From Dryas octopetala (taxonomy: Eukaryota > Streptophyta > Magnoliopsida > Rosales > Rosaceae): DNA of 64,000 nucleotides. A program made the position numbers and the translations under genes. Location: the NCBI GenBank assembly GCA_963921425.1, contig OY992834.1:8725271-8789270 (forward strand), given 5' to 3'. How positions within the stretch are numbered: position 1 is the first letter of the stretch; every line of letters begins with the position of its first letter. The notes below the pieces were generated by a model, which worked only from the letters and a program-made list of their open reading frames with translations, did no database searches and had not been told where the DNA came from. Positions 1-9,958 of the stretch are shown piece by piece.

Positions 1-514
1 GGAAAGTCCAACTTTTACAACAGATGAACAGATAAGTAAGAAAAATCTGATGCAGGGCTTGTTATTTAATTATTAATTCAATCTAGATAATGTGAATATT
101 AGTAATGAAAATGGATTAATAAAGAAAAAAAGAATTAATGGAATATTAAATTGGGGGGTTGGAACGTACAAAAGTTTGTTGGGTTCTTTCACTTCTTTGT
201 TAATAAATAAATATTGCAGAAAACAGAGAAATTGGTGGTTCATAAAAGCATCTGTACGTTTTCTGAGATTCCCCCTTTAAGAGTTATTGCTGGTTGGGAC
301 TTGGGATGTGTCTCTATTTGTACGTTGAAATGGGTAATGTAATGTGTAGGGAGCGAATGATGTAATGCTTACCGTTTGATTTTGACCGGTGGGTAGAATT
401 TTCTTGTGGGAAGTGTGATATTATTTATTTTTAAGTTTTTGACAGATGACCAAGAATTAGAAAATTCCTTTCACAGCATGACATAACCCAATTGAATCGA
501 AGATAATAAACTCT
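1..514. other. AT-rich intergenic DNA, no gene seen
   Basis: No open frame resembling a protein family, no RNA gene and no clear repeat is visible here. The stretch ends at the target site of the foldback element that follows. Confidence 0.5.
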
Positions 515-1175
515 AGGCATAAATTCAATTTAGACACGTAACTATGTAAGCTATTTCAATGTGATTCATGAATTTTAAAATATTTTAAATATACACTCGA
601 TTTATTATCTAAATTGAAAAATGAATTTCTGTCCATTGATTCGTTGAGAAATCAGTTAAATGACAGCTTGGCTTTTGCTAACCGGGATTACTTGGCGACG
701 TGGCGCTATCTCAGCAAATATTTCCCGCCAAATGAGCGACACAAGCCCACAATTTAATAATAATAGAGAAAGAGAGTTTGTACACAAACTCATCATCTCT
801 TTCTCGCTTATTGAACACAAGTGATGGATTTATATTCAAATTTGGGGAAAAATGTGATGTTTTTTGGGAGACTAAATGGTTAGGAGAGCATTCGACGAGC
901 GAGAAAGAGGTGATGGGTGTGTGGGCCCGTGTCAAGTGGACATGTGTTGCTTATTTGGCGGGAAATGTATGCTGAGTTGGTGCCACGTCGCCAATTAATC
1001 CCCATTAGCAAAAGCCAAGCTGATATTTAACTGATCTCTCAATAAATTGATCGATGTACGAAATTTCATTTTTCAATTTACATAATAAATCAGGTGTATA
1101 TTTGAAATATTTGAAAGTTCGTGAACCCCGTTGAAATAACATATATAGTTACGTGTCTAAATTGAATTTATGCCT
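515..1175. mobile_element. Long-TIR foldback MITE (about 660 bp)
   Basis: The two halves are inverted copies of each other over roughly 250 bp per arm. The outer end reads AGGCATAAATTCAATTTAG on the left and its reverse complement on the right. Further in, the arms share CAGCTTGGCTTTTGCTAA and the segment around ATTTCCCGCCAAAT with their complements. AAACTCT (508-514) is repeated directly after the right end (1176-1182), a 7-8 bp target-site duplication. No transposase is present, so it is a non-autonomous element. The family is uncertain; hAT-like or Mutator-like foldback are both possible. The short frames across the hairpin centre are by-products of the palindrome. Confidence 0.85.
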
Positions 1176-1183
1176 AAACTCTA

Positions 1184-3479
1184 TGTTTGGTAAACGAAAA
1201 AATTTACCTATAACATAAATATAAACTGATTTGCCATTTTATTAAATATGTTTTATTTTAAAATTTTAAAAAATTTGATGTGATAAAGTATAGGAACATA
1301 TATGTTATCATGTTATTGGGTTCTGATACCAAATCAATAATTTTTTTGTTATAAGAAAATTTTTTTCTTGGTAAACTACTGAAATGAAAAGAAAGAAAAA
1401 TAATCAATCTCTTTGTAATATTAAAAATTTAATAGACAAAAAGAAGAGAAAATTATTATTCACAGCTTTTAAATTTTTAACTAGGTTTTACCTTCGACCT
1501 TTTCCTACATGTATAACTATTTGCACTATTCGAAGTCTTTTATCAAGAGTGGCTAAAAAAAAAAGGTCTTTCATCAAGTAAAATGTTTCGTCCTTTTAAA
1601 TGCTTCCGGGCATGGCACTATTCGACCAAATAAAATGAAAGGCAGCATTACTATTGATTTCTAAATAGAAAAAATGATGCAATTAACAAATTAAGCAACA
1701 ACTTACTTGTCTAGAATAACAAGAAGTAGAAGTGTTAAACAAACTAGCCCTACTTGTTTAAGTTGGACTCATCATGTTTTTATGTCGTGCACTTGTGCCC
1801 ATGTGGACCCATAACTAAGTTTTAGGTTTTGCATGGCTTATGGTTCATTCGTATTCGTGTCGTGCCTTAAATGAAAAAATTAATTTTATAATATTTTTTA
1901 TAATTAAATATTAACATTTTTTTGTTTGAAAAATTGAATTTTCTTGTTGAAAAGTTTTCTAAAATGAAAAAAAATAATATTAAAAGAGCCATGCCTAATT
2001 CAAGTCAGTTTTGTACTCGTGCTTGTGTCATATTATATCTGATGGGCTAAAAACTTCAGCTCAGCTTGACCCATTTACTTGGTCGTACCTTGCTATGTTA
2101 TACCTACTTAATTTAATCTTGTTAATCTGGCCTATTTGACATCTCTAATGAAAATGCTCAAATCTAAATTGAAAATGCAAGTTTTAGAGTGTGTTACTCG
2201 AAAACTAAACTAACGAAGAACCACAACTAAAAGATATAGTAAATACATATTGTTTAGCTAGCTAGGTAGGTCTGTCCCCCCAACCCCTTCAATTATATAT
2301 AGTATTAGTCAACCTTCCAAATTCTTTCTCAAGGTTAAATTTGACATATCTCTCAATTCTTTTTGATACGTCTTATTATATTGGAATTGAGCGAATCTTG
2401 CTTGATTATAATAGCATACGTGCAAGGTTACTTACAATGATATCGCCTAAGGCAAGGGTCCAAGTGGTCGGCAATCGGCACATCGCATCAAGGAAAGTCC
2501 TAAAAGATAATCTATTTGTTTAATTATATACGAGTGAGAAATATTAGAAAACTTTTTAAAACTTGTGATTGAATAAGAGGCCCGATTTTTTTTTTGTTAG
2601 AGAGGCAAAATACTCCTTAAACCCTTTGGCCTTAAATTTGCTCACAACTTAAAAAACATCGCATGGATAAAAAGAAGTAAAAACATTGATTACTACGCTG
2701 TGAGAATATTTCACTCTAAAATTCTAACAATATAAACCGCTTGGTCTCATGAGACTGCCAAATTAGGGATATAAGGACACCGAGCAATACAATGTTCTAC
2801 AATTAGGAGAGATTATTTTTTTCAAAAATTCTTCTTGGAAACTTCGATATTAATGGGGACTCTTATCCAATAAATATTACATACTCAATTTTTAATATGA
2901 AAAAACCAAAACTACACATAATACAACTTTAGCAAACTAGTGCCTTAAGTCTTTCATACACTTTCTTCAAATTTTAACTTGATTTGACCATCAAAGATTC
3001 GAATGTGAAATATAAAAATTAAGCAATGAACGAGTGCCGATCTCGGAGGAAATGTACTTTTCAACTGCCTATCAATCACCATATATACTCTTGGCATGGC
3101 CGGCCAAGTACTTGAACTTGATCCCTACTCCATTGCCAAACAATGTCAATGATCATAGCATATAGCATATGAATGTATGCGCATTCTGATGGACGATATG
3201 TGTGGTACTTAATTATAATTTGGATGAAAAGTGGCTTGTCTGAATCTTGTTATAGTGACAAAAAAGAAAGAATATATCTTGTTATTATACAAACAAGAAA
3301 AATTCTCTATTTTTGACCCCAAGAAAAAAAAAAAAACCAAAACAGAGAAATCCAATCAATAGTTCAAAATTTGTATCTTAATTGATTCAGATTATATAGA
3401 GGGACCAAGATCATATACATATATCCCTTGTTGTGGAGGGACCATATATATATATATATTATATCTAATTGTATATGAA
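1184..3479. other. Intergenic, AT-rich, no gene seen
   Basis: No credible coding region. The part around 1,740-2,110 carries a degenerate sequence with GTCGTGC/CTTGTGC-type motifs similar in flavour to repeats near 36.4 and 37.7 kb, probably an old dispersed repeat. Short (TA)n runs occur near 3,450. Confidence 0.4.
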
Positions 3480-3860
3480 CATCAATCATGAATAATCACT
3501 TTCAGGCCTAATTTGAACCTAAAAACAAAATTTTATTTTCATGAATAAGTTCGTTTTGTACAATGGCCATATATCTATATATGGTACAATAGTGGAAAAA
3601 TAAATTTGTTGTATGACAAAATTTTCCTTCAACAATATACAAGGGTTATATATAGGCCATGTCAGGGATCCTAGCTTCAACTTCTGAATATTCCAGCAGT
3701 TCCAAAATCACATCTTCACAGTCAGATTCTGAAGACTTCAATCGATCATGAAGTGGCTATTTATTGTATCCAAATTAATCAACAAAACAATTCGGTAGAG
3801 TTAGTAGCAAAAAAGAAAACAAATTAACAGCTCCATTGTCTACCATCAAATCGACCTCCT

Positions 3861-3887
3861 TTCAGAATTAAAGTGAATAAGAGCTCC
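3861..3887 (-). pseudogene. Remnant 5' arm of a sixth hairpin unit
   Basis: The segment TTCAGAATTAAAGTGAATAA followed by GAGCTCC is the star-arm side of a hairpin unit, and the usual downstream tail (CCTAATATATACGCTAAAAC) follows it. The partner mature arm is missing: the sequence to its left goes straight from CAGCTCCATTG to the inner stem, as if the unit collapsed by internal deletion. It cannot fold like the others and is called a dead unit. Confidence 0.6.
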
Positions 3888-4006
3888 TCTTTCAATTCGG
3901 ACGCCCTAATATATACGCTAAAACTGCAAATAATAAAAATAAAATAACACATGCAGGCGAACACACACAAATAAGAAGCATTAACATTTAGCTAGGAACA
4001 CCATAA

Positions 4007-4186
4007 TGGAGCTCTATTCACTCCAATACCAAAAAGAAGAAGGTAGCCTCGTCTCCTACCTTATGCAAACCCTTAGCATGCACATACCCATTGCTGTCGT
4101 GTGCACTTTAAGGATATTCTTGAACTAGCTAGCAGCCCTGGTTTACCATCACCTCCTTTCGATCTTGGAGTGAATAGGAACTTCCC
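4007..4186 (-). ncRNA. miR159/319-like hairpin A1
   Basis: On the minus strand the 5' arm (4186-4164) starts GGGAAGTTCCTATTCACTCC. The 3' arm (4027-4007) carries the mature-like core TTGGAGTGAATAGAGCTCC. The two arms pair almost throughout. The intervening 130 nt form a second stem around CATGCAAACCC/GGGT..TTCATG-type complements. A long hairpin with the miRNA in the 3' arm and a paired upper stem is the known layout of MIR159 and MIR319. The core differs from canonical miR319 (TTGGACTGAAGGGAGCTCC) at the sixth base and at two bases of the GGG run. Whether it is processed cannot be told from sequence. Confidence 0.7.
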
Positions 4187-4310
4187 AATTGGACCCCCTA
4201 ATATATATCCTAAAACTCTAAACAATAAAAATAAATTAAAGCATGCATGCGTACACACAGACACAAAAAAAAAAACATTAACATTTTTAGCATTTAGGAA
4301 AACTATAATG

Positions 4311-4485
4311 GGGAGCTCTCTTCACCACAACACAAAAATGATCAAGGTAGCCTCATCTCCTACCTCATGCAAACCCTTAGCATGCACATACTCATCGTTG
4401 TCGTGTGCACCCAAAGGGTATTCATGAACTAGCAGCCGTGGCCCACCTACACTTCCTTTCAGATTGAAGTGAATAAGAGCTCCCC
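4311..4485 (-). ncRNA. miR159/319-like hairpin A2
   Basis: The 5' arm on the minus strand (4485-4462) reads GGGGAGCTCTTATTCACTTC. The 3' arm (4331-4311) has the core TTGTGGTGAAGAGAGCTCC. Pairing is good across GAGCTC and CACTT/GGTG with a small bulge. The upper stem is kept: GGTAGCCTCGTCTCCTACCT and CATGCAAACCCTTAGCATGC on the left match complementary blocks on the right. The mature core carries TG in place of GA at core positions 4-5, shared only with A3. That change lies in the 5' region that decides plant miRNA targets. Confidence 0.7.
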
Positions 4486-4628
4486 AATTCGACCCCCCTA
4501 TTATATACCCTAAAACTCTAAACAATAAACAAATTGACATATGCACGCTTACACACTCAAAAATAAGAAACATTAACATTTGTAGCAAAATAGAAAAAGA
4601 AACATTAACATTTAGAAAGACCGTAAAG

Positions 4629-4802
4629 GGGAGCTCTCTTCACCACAATACCAAAATGATCAAGGTAGCCTCGTCTCCTACCTCATGCAAACCCTTAGCA
4701 TGCACATACCCATCGTTGTCGTGTGCACCCAAAGGGTATTCATGAACTAGCAGCCGTGTACCATCACCTCCTTTCAGAATTGGAGTGAATAAGAGCTCCC
4801 CA
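4629..4802 (-). ncRNA. miR159/319-like hairpin A3
   Basis: The 5' arm (4802-4779, minus strand) reads GGGGAGCTCTTATTCACTCC. The 3' arm (4649-4629) has the core TTGTGGTGAAGAGAGCTCC, identical to A2. The loop-side stem is nearly the same as in A2, so A2 and A3 are probably the most recent duplication in the array. The arms pair through GAGCTC and through CACTCCAA with mismatches caused by the TTGTGG variant. Confidence 0.7.
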
Positions 4803-4948
4803 ATTGGACTGCCCTATATATACCCTAAAACTCTAAACAATAAATATAAATTAATTAACACACACACGTGCACACACAAATATTAAGAAACATTGACATT
4901 TGTAAAAAATAATAAAAAGAAACATTAGGATATAGGAAGACCATAATT

Positions 4949-5097
4949 GGGAGCTCTCTTCACTCCAATACCAACCTCATGCAAATCCTTAGTATGCACA
5001 TACCTATCGCTGTCATGTGCACTCAAAGAGTATTCATGAACTAGCAGTCGCTGTCCACCATCACCACCTTTTAGAATTGGAGTGAATAAGAGCTCCC
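4949..5097 (-). ncRNA. miR159/319-like hairpin A4, shortened upper stem
   Basis: The 3' arm (4969-4949, minus strand) has the core TTGGAGTGAAGAGAGCTCC and the 5' arm (5097-5077) is its near complement. About 28 nt corresponding to GATCAAGGTAGCCTCGTCTCC in the sister units is deleted on the left side only, so the second stem is lopsided. Loop-to-base processing of the MIR159/319 family needs that upper stem, so A4 may be poorly processed although its mature region is one of the closest to the family consensus. Confidence 0.65.
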
Positions 5098-5220
5098 CAA
5101 ATGGACCCCACCTAATATTAATATATACCCCAAAATCCTAAACAGTAAAAACAAATTAACATATATGTACTTATGTACATGCACAAATAAGAAGCATTAA
5201 CATTTATAAATTCCTTAATT

Positions 5221-5403
5221 GGGAGCTCCATTCACTCCAATACCAAAAAGATCAAAGTAGTCACATCTCCTACTTCATGTAAATCCTTAGTATGTGCATA
5301 TACATTATTATCGTGCACACCCAAAGGGTATTCATGAACTAGCTAGCAACTGTGGTCTACCATCACCTCGATCTTTTAAGAGTTGGAGTGAATAGAAGCT
5401 CCC
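5221..5403 (-). ncRNA. miR159/319-like hairpin A5, promoter-proximal
   Basis: The core in the 3' arm (5241-5221, minus strand) is TTGGAGTGAATGGAGCTCC and the 5' arm (5403-5379) starts GGGAGCTTCTATTCACTCC. The inner stem is kept but more diverged than in A2 and A3. It is the unit closest to the TATA box at 5,517-5,527 and so would lie first in a primary transcript running through A5, A4, A3, A2 and A1. Confidence 0.7.
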
Positions 5404-5489
5404 AATTAGGACCCACCTAAAAAAAAATATATATATATATGTATATATGTATATACTACTACTACTTGAAGCATAGGAAGAAATATTCG

Positions 5490-5527
5490 CTTTGAGAATT
5501 GGCAGACCTTGGGGGTGTTTATATAGG
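5490..5527 (-). promoter_or_regulatory. TATA box of hairpin array A
   Basis: The minus strand reads CCTATATAAACACCCCCAAG at 5,527-5,508. The TATA core sits about 120 nt upstream of the A5 hairpin, which leaves room for a short leader. The same element is conserved in copy C (12,506-12,516) and is damaged in copy B. Conservation of the segment between copies supports it being a promoter. Confidence 0.6.
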
Positions 5528-5814
5528 CTATAAAGGACTTGGGTAATTAATTAGATCAAATCAGGGCCATTGATTTTAAAAGATCTAGAATTAATGATAG
5601 AATCTGATAATGAGATTTTCTTACTCAGCAATTGGTGAAAGTTGCATAGAAAAATATAGAGAAATTGATTAATGCTGATTGAGCTTCTGTTTTTATCCTA
5701 ACTTTCCAATTATGTTTATTATCACCGGTTATGTTATAGTGTATAATCATACACATTATAGATTTGTAGGTCCCACATGTGGAGTCGCTTCTAAGTGTGG
5801 ATCTACCATCGATC

Positions 5815-5815
<1 letters not shown>

Positions 5816-5857
<42 letters not shown>
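5816..5857. repeat. (TA)n microsatellite
   Basis: A nearly pure run of about 20 TA units near the outer edge of copy A. Copies B and C lack it, so it expanded after the duplications. Confidence 0.9.
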
Positions 5858-5862
<5 letters not shown>

Positions 5863-6009
5863 CTAGTGGAATTGGTGTCACATAATTAGATCTTTCGGCC
5901 TCGATACAATGACAAATCTCAAACAACAAGGGAAGCCCAACATTCAAAAAGGTAGACCAGCCCAAATTAATAGCACACTTACAGATATTACACAAAAAGA
6001 TAAAAGTAA

Positions 6010-6480
6010 AGACTAATTACAATGTACACCCCTAAGATTTTGGATTGTTCACAACTTGCACTATATACTTTCAATTTTTTCAATTTAGTACCAAATGCTT
6101 TAATTTTGATACAATTTGGTATTGCCATTGGTTTGACCATCAGGTTAAACGTTAAATGTTGATGTATCACATACGAGACTATGTTTTGGACAACTCGTAA
6201 GGCTGACCAACAACAACATCTCTTCAAAGGCATTTTTAGTACTTCAACCTCTTGGTTTTGGAGGATTTGCATAAAACCAAGGTTTTGATTCAGCCTTACG
6301 AGTTGGCCAAAACATGGGCCCCGCATGTGACACGTCAACATCTAACGTTTGACTTAATAGTCAGACAAAAGTGCCAAATTGTATCAAAATTAAAATCTTG
6401 AGTACTAAATTGAAAAAATTAAAAAGATAGGGTGCAAGTTGTGAATTATCCTAAACATCAAGGGTAAGCTGTAATAGCCC
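6010..6480. mobile_element. Mutator-like MITE, 471 bp, 9-bp TSD
   Basis: TAAAAGTAA occurs directly before (6001-6009) and directly after (6481-6489) the element. The ends are imperfect inverted repeats: left ACTAATTACAATGTACACCC against the complement of the right end, GGGCTATTACAGCTTACCC. Inside, the arms share AATTTTTTCAATTTAGTACC, GTGTCACAT..GTTGACG-type blocks and the complement of GCCTTACGAGTTGGCC. A 9-bp duplication is the hallmark of Mutator-like elements. There is no transposase. Confidence 0.88.
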
Positions 6481-6489
6481 TAAAAGTAA

Positions 6490-7589
6490 TACATGCGGAG
6501 CACCCTACCAAAAAAAAAAAAAGTAAATAATTGTAACCCTACAATAAGCACATCTTGCTTTCACCAACCACCAAAAGGAGGAGCATTGCAAGATGATCCA
6601 TATCGACATAAGAATCCCGACAACATCATGTACAATAGCTAACAAGAAACCTAATAAACATAAGATCCCAAGTCGAGAACCATCTCTAAATATCCAAGAT
6701 CCAAAACAGAGTACTCGAACAATCAACACCCATAAGCCTGCACATAAAACAACACATAGAAGGTCAAAATCATGACACATATGAGGATGTGCAATCGCCT
6801 ATGCCTTGACCGGTGCACCACATACACAAATTGAGTGAAATTATTTGTAAAAAAAAAAAACTTGAAAAAGTCAATTCAAGAGAGATCAGGTTAAGAATAG
6901 AACATCCAGATCCAGACATCGGTGTCAAAGAAAGAAAAATTATGGTTAGGGAGAAAAAAAGGGAAACTAGAGTAAAGAAGGGATGGTGGTGGAGATAAAG
7001 ATATGGTTTCGAAGAACGAACATTATATTTTGGGCTCAGGGAAAAAAGGTAGAACAAGAAAGGAAAAAAGTGGATAAAGTAAATAGGAAAAAATCCCAAG
7101 TAAAGGATTACCACCAACTCTCATACTGAAAACGGGAGTTGGTAATCGACGCAGAGTTAAGGGAAAGTGAGAGAATATGTATAAAGAGAAGGGACATGTC
7201 TCTCTCTAGAAACCTCACCAAATTGGAAAAGATGACTTAATGAGTAAATTCAACCTATTACATACCCAAGTTGAATTTGGCCAGGTGAGCCAAAAGAAAG
7301 TTAATTAATTTGAAGCAATTAAATTTCAAAAGTAGTAAATCAAATTTCAATGCATGGATCAAGAAATTTAAAATAATCCTCAAAATAATGAGCATTTATC
7401 CACATATCAAGAAGAATTTGAAAGGAAAATTACACTAAATAACCATTTTTTATGTTGCTCCTACTTGTTTAGCCCTGTTTGTAAAATTTTTACTTTTCTA
7501 ACCCTTTTTTGACTTGAAAAGACTATAATACCCTTGATATAAATACTCATATCAAAGGCCAAAATTTGCCATTGTGACTTTTATTCTCT

Positions 7590-7638
<49 letters not shown>

Positions 7639-8389
7639 TAATCCTCTAAATCTGGTACACACACAGAAAGATCTCAGAACTTCGTCGCTGTTGCCATTGC
7701 CATGAACTCCGTTGATGCTAGTGAAGCTATAAACTCCATCGCCGCTGCCGAAGCCATGAATTCCTCTGCTGCTTCCGGAGCCATGAACTCCGCCGTCGTT
7801 GCCGAAGTCACGACCCATCGTCTCATCTTTCTCTCAAGGCCCAGATCTAGATATGTGTTTTGGGTTTTGATGGATTTTGAGTTTTCATCTTTTTTATTTT
7901 GGTCAGAAAGTTTTATATTATGGATCTAAATCCACCAAATTTTGTTGTTGCATCTTTATTATTCTCTTCGAGGTGCTTGTTAGCATCTCCACTCTTTCAA
8001 AGCAATGTTATGCTTTATAAAAAAAATAAGAATATACTGACTAATAATATCCTTATACGTTAGATTAATTAATCTAACACCACGTAACGGTATATATATC
8101 GGATACACTTAATAATTTTTCTACAGATCTAACCGGAAAAAATTAATTGATCTTATTGATATATGTTGACAAAGTTTGAGGCCTTTTTGAGTGTTTTGAA
8201 AAATTGAGAGCCACATTTATGATCGGCAATGATTGTAATAAGAAAAATCCTTTTATTATATTGTAAAATAATGTAAGATTAATTTTACAAGGTAAGATGA
8301 AACAGTAAAACACTAGCAACTTTGTAGTACACCCATGTGGTATCAAGAACAACAGTACTTCACAGTGTATAAAGAAATAAGAGACGCTC
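6490..8389. other. Intergenic DNA, no supported gene
   Basis: Contains a (CT)n run at about 7,590-7,634. This is followed by a small imperfect repeat of a 12-mer like GCCATGAACTCC (7,701-7,795) that gives an Ala/Asn/Ser-rich frame of 75 codons with no family resemblance. I do not call it a gene. Confidence 0.4.
7590..7634. repeat. (CT)n microsatellite
   Basis: A run of more than 20 CT units interrupted only at its start. Confidence 0.9.
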
Positions 8390-8915
8390 CTAGCTTAACT
8401 TCAAAATGTATATCACATCTGGACGGTCAGATCAGCCTCTTGAGTCTCAACGAATGCTTCATGAACTGGCTATTTTCGATCTGTATTTTAATTAGCCAAA
8501 CAACTGAGTACGTTAGTGGAAAAAAGAAAACAAATTCATATTAAAAATAAAGGATATGCCAAAGTAACCAATTAAACCAATATCCTTAGTACATCGATCT
8601 ATATATTGATATGCACATTTCTTATGTTGTACATAACTTATTAAAATTTCTGCATTATGAATAAGAAAAGTAAAAGTGTATGGTTAAATTAAAAAAAGAT
8701 AATTGCACAGAAAATACTTAAAATCTTGTGATCGTAGTAGAAAAATTAAAAATTATATATAATTTCACCAACATGCTTCAGACATAATTAAACAATAGAT
8801 GCCCCAACATTGATCGCATATACCAAAAACAAAAGTGCATGTGACACAATCTAATGAACCAAAAGAAAAATCGTTACTAAACTCACAAAATAGACATATT
8901 TATAAGAAAAATACT

Positions 8916-9068
8916 TGAGTCCTTATGTTTGAGGATCAACCTTGTCCTCATGGCCAATTAAATGAACTATACCATGGGAGAGAAAATAGAGTTGGAATAG
9001 TAGATCTCATCATAAACTCATTTGATTGATTATGAGGACAAAATTGATCCTCAAACATGAGAAACCCA
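8916..9068. repeat. Short inverted-repeat element inside copy B
   Basis: TCCTTATGTTTGAGGATCAA with CTTGTCCTCAT on the left is mirrored by ATGAGGACAAAATTGATCC with TCAAACATGAG on the right, around a centre of about 70 bp. It is absent from copies A and C at this place. No target-site duplication could be fixed. Confidence 0.6.
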
Positions 9069-9116
9069 AACATTGCTCTAAATGCTCCATTAATCCATTT
9101 ATAAAGGAAGACCACT

Positions 9117-9290
9117 AGGAGCTCCCTTCACTCCAATACTAAAAAGATTAAGGTAACCTCGTCTCCCACCTCATGCAAACCTTTAGTATGCACACATTTA
9201 TCACTATCATGCGCATCTAAAAGGTATTCATGAATTGGCAGTCGTGGTGTCACCATCACCTCCTTTCAGAGTTGGAGTGCTGAGAGCTCC
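9117..9290 (-). ncRNA. miR159/319-like hairpin B
   Basis: The 3' arm (9137-9117, minus strand) has the core TTGGAGTGAAGGGAGCTCC, one base from canonical miR319 (C to G at base 6). It also resembles the miR159 variants with GGAGTGAAGGG that I recall from grape and poplar. The 5' arm (9290-9271) reads GGAGCTCTCAGCACTCCAAC and pairs throughout except for a two-base internal loop. The upper stem is complete. The mature core is identical to that of hairpin C. Confidence 0.8.
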
Positions 9291-9389
9291 ATTTGGACCC
9301 CTAATTACCACCACCTAAAACCCTAATACCCAACTGGAAATATATATAGCAAGCAATACTGGCTATGAGAATAGGCAGACTTAGGGGGT

Positions 9390-9400
9390 GCTTGTATAGG
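9390..9400 (-). promoter_or_regulatory. Degenerate TATA region of copy B
   Basis: At the place where copies A and C have CCTATATAAACACCCCC, copy B reads CCTATACAAGCACCCCC on the minus strand. The surrounding bases are conserved, so the TATA core itself has mutated. Hairpin B may be weakly transcribed or silent. Confidence 0.5.
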
Positions 9401-9958
9401 CTAGGACTTGGGTTTTGATGAAATCACGGCCATTGATTTTCAAAAATTTAATATTAAAGAAAGAATCTGATAATGGGATTTTCTTGTCCAAGAATTGGTT
9501 AACGTTGCATTAGTACTGGGAGAGATTATTTTTTAGTGCAGCTAATTGAGCATCTTTTATCTGACTTTCCAACTATCGTTATAATTGGTTGTTATAGTAT
9601 ATATATAATCATATATAGCTAAGTGGGCGTGAATCTTTATGATCGGAGGCTCTAGAATTTGTAGGTCCCATAAACTGAATTGCTTCCAAGTGTGCTTGTC
9701 TGGATTGACCAACTGATTGGTAGATTTTTGTTACCTTTTTTTTCATTTGAAAAGTCTCAATGGTAAATTTAATTTTTATATTTTAAGTGGATTTGGTGAC
9801 ATAAATTAGATCCTTTTAGTCCGGATAGGTTGGTAAAAATTTCGGTAAAGCATGACTTAAATCTATAAATTAAGGCGAAGAAAAGGAAAATAAATTTTTT
9901 GAAGCAAAATTAGAAAAGCCAACATTAGAGTGCCCCAAATTTCAGCATATTATGAAAA

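Larger units (their letters stand above)
3480..5893 (-). repeat. Segmental copy A of the miR159/319-like locus
   Basis: This block is shared, in the same order and orientation, with 8,390-9,812 (B) and 11,470-12,870 (C). Shared landmarks are a leader containing CCTAGCTT..AACTTC and GAAG..GCTATTT, the hairpin unit, a promoter-like segment with GGGGGTG and TATATA, the stretch GGGCCATTGATTTTAAAAG, and an outer part containing ACTTTCCAA and GTAGGTCCCA. The outer end is an ATTGGTGTCACATAAT motif near 5,870. Copy A differs from B and C by having the hairpin unit amplified in tandem with periods of about 303, 318, 320 and 272 bp. Confidence 0.8.
8390..9812 (-). repeat. Segmental copy B of the miR159/319-like locus
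   Basis: Colinear with copies A and C from CCTAGCTTAACTTCAAAATG to the outer GGTGACATAAATTAGATCC motif. It holds one hairpin unit. A short inverted repeat (8,916-9,068) is inserted between the leader and the hairpin. Confidence 0.75.

Noticed and set aside
711..975. Two overlapping opposite frames at 711-935 and 778-975
   Set aside because: They lie on the palindrome of the foldback element and mirror each other.
4073..4588. Open frames of 60-110 codons across the hairpin array
   Set aside because: They follow the repeated hairpin units, change frame between units and resemble no protein. The RNA structure explains the sequence better.
7702..7929. 75-codon frame with Ala/Asn/Ser repeats
   Set aside because: It is produced by a short imperfect repeat and then runs into AT-rich sequence; no domain, no introns, no similarity.
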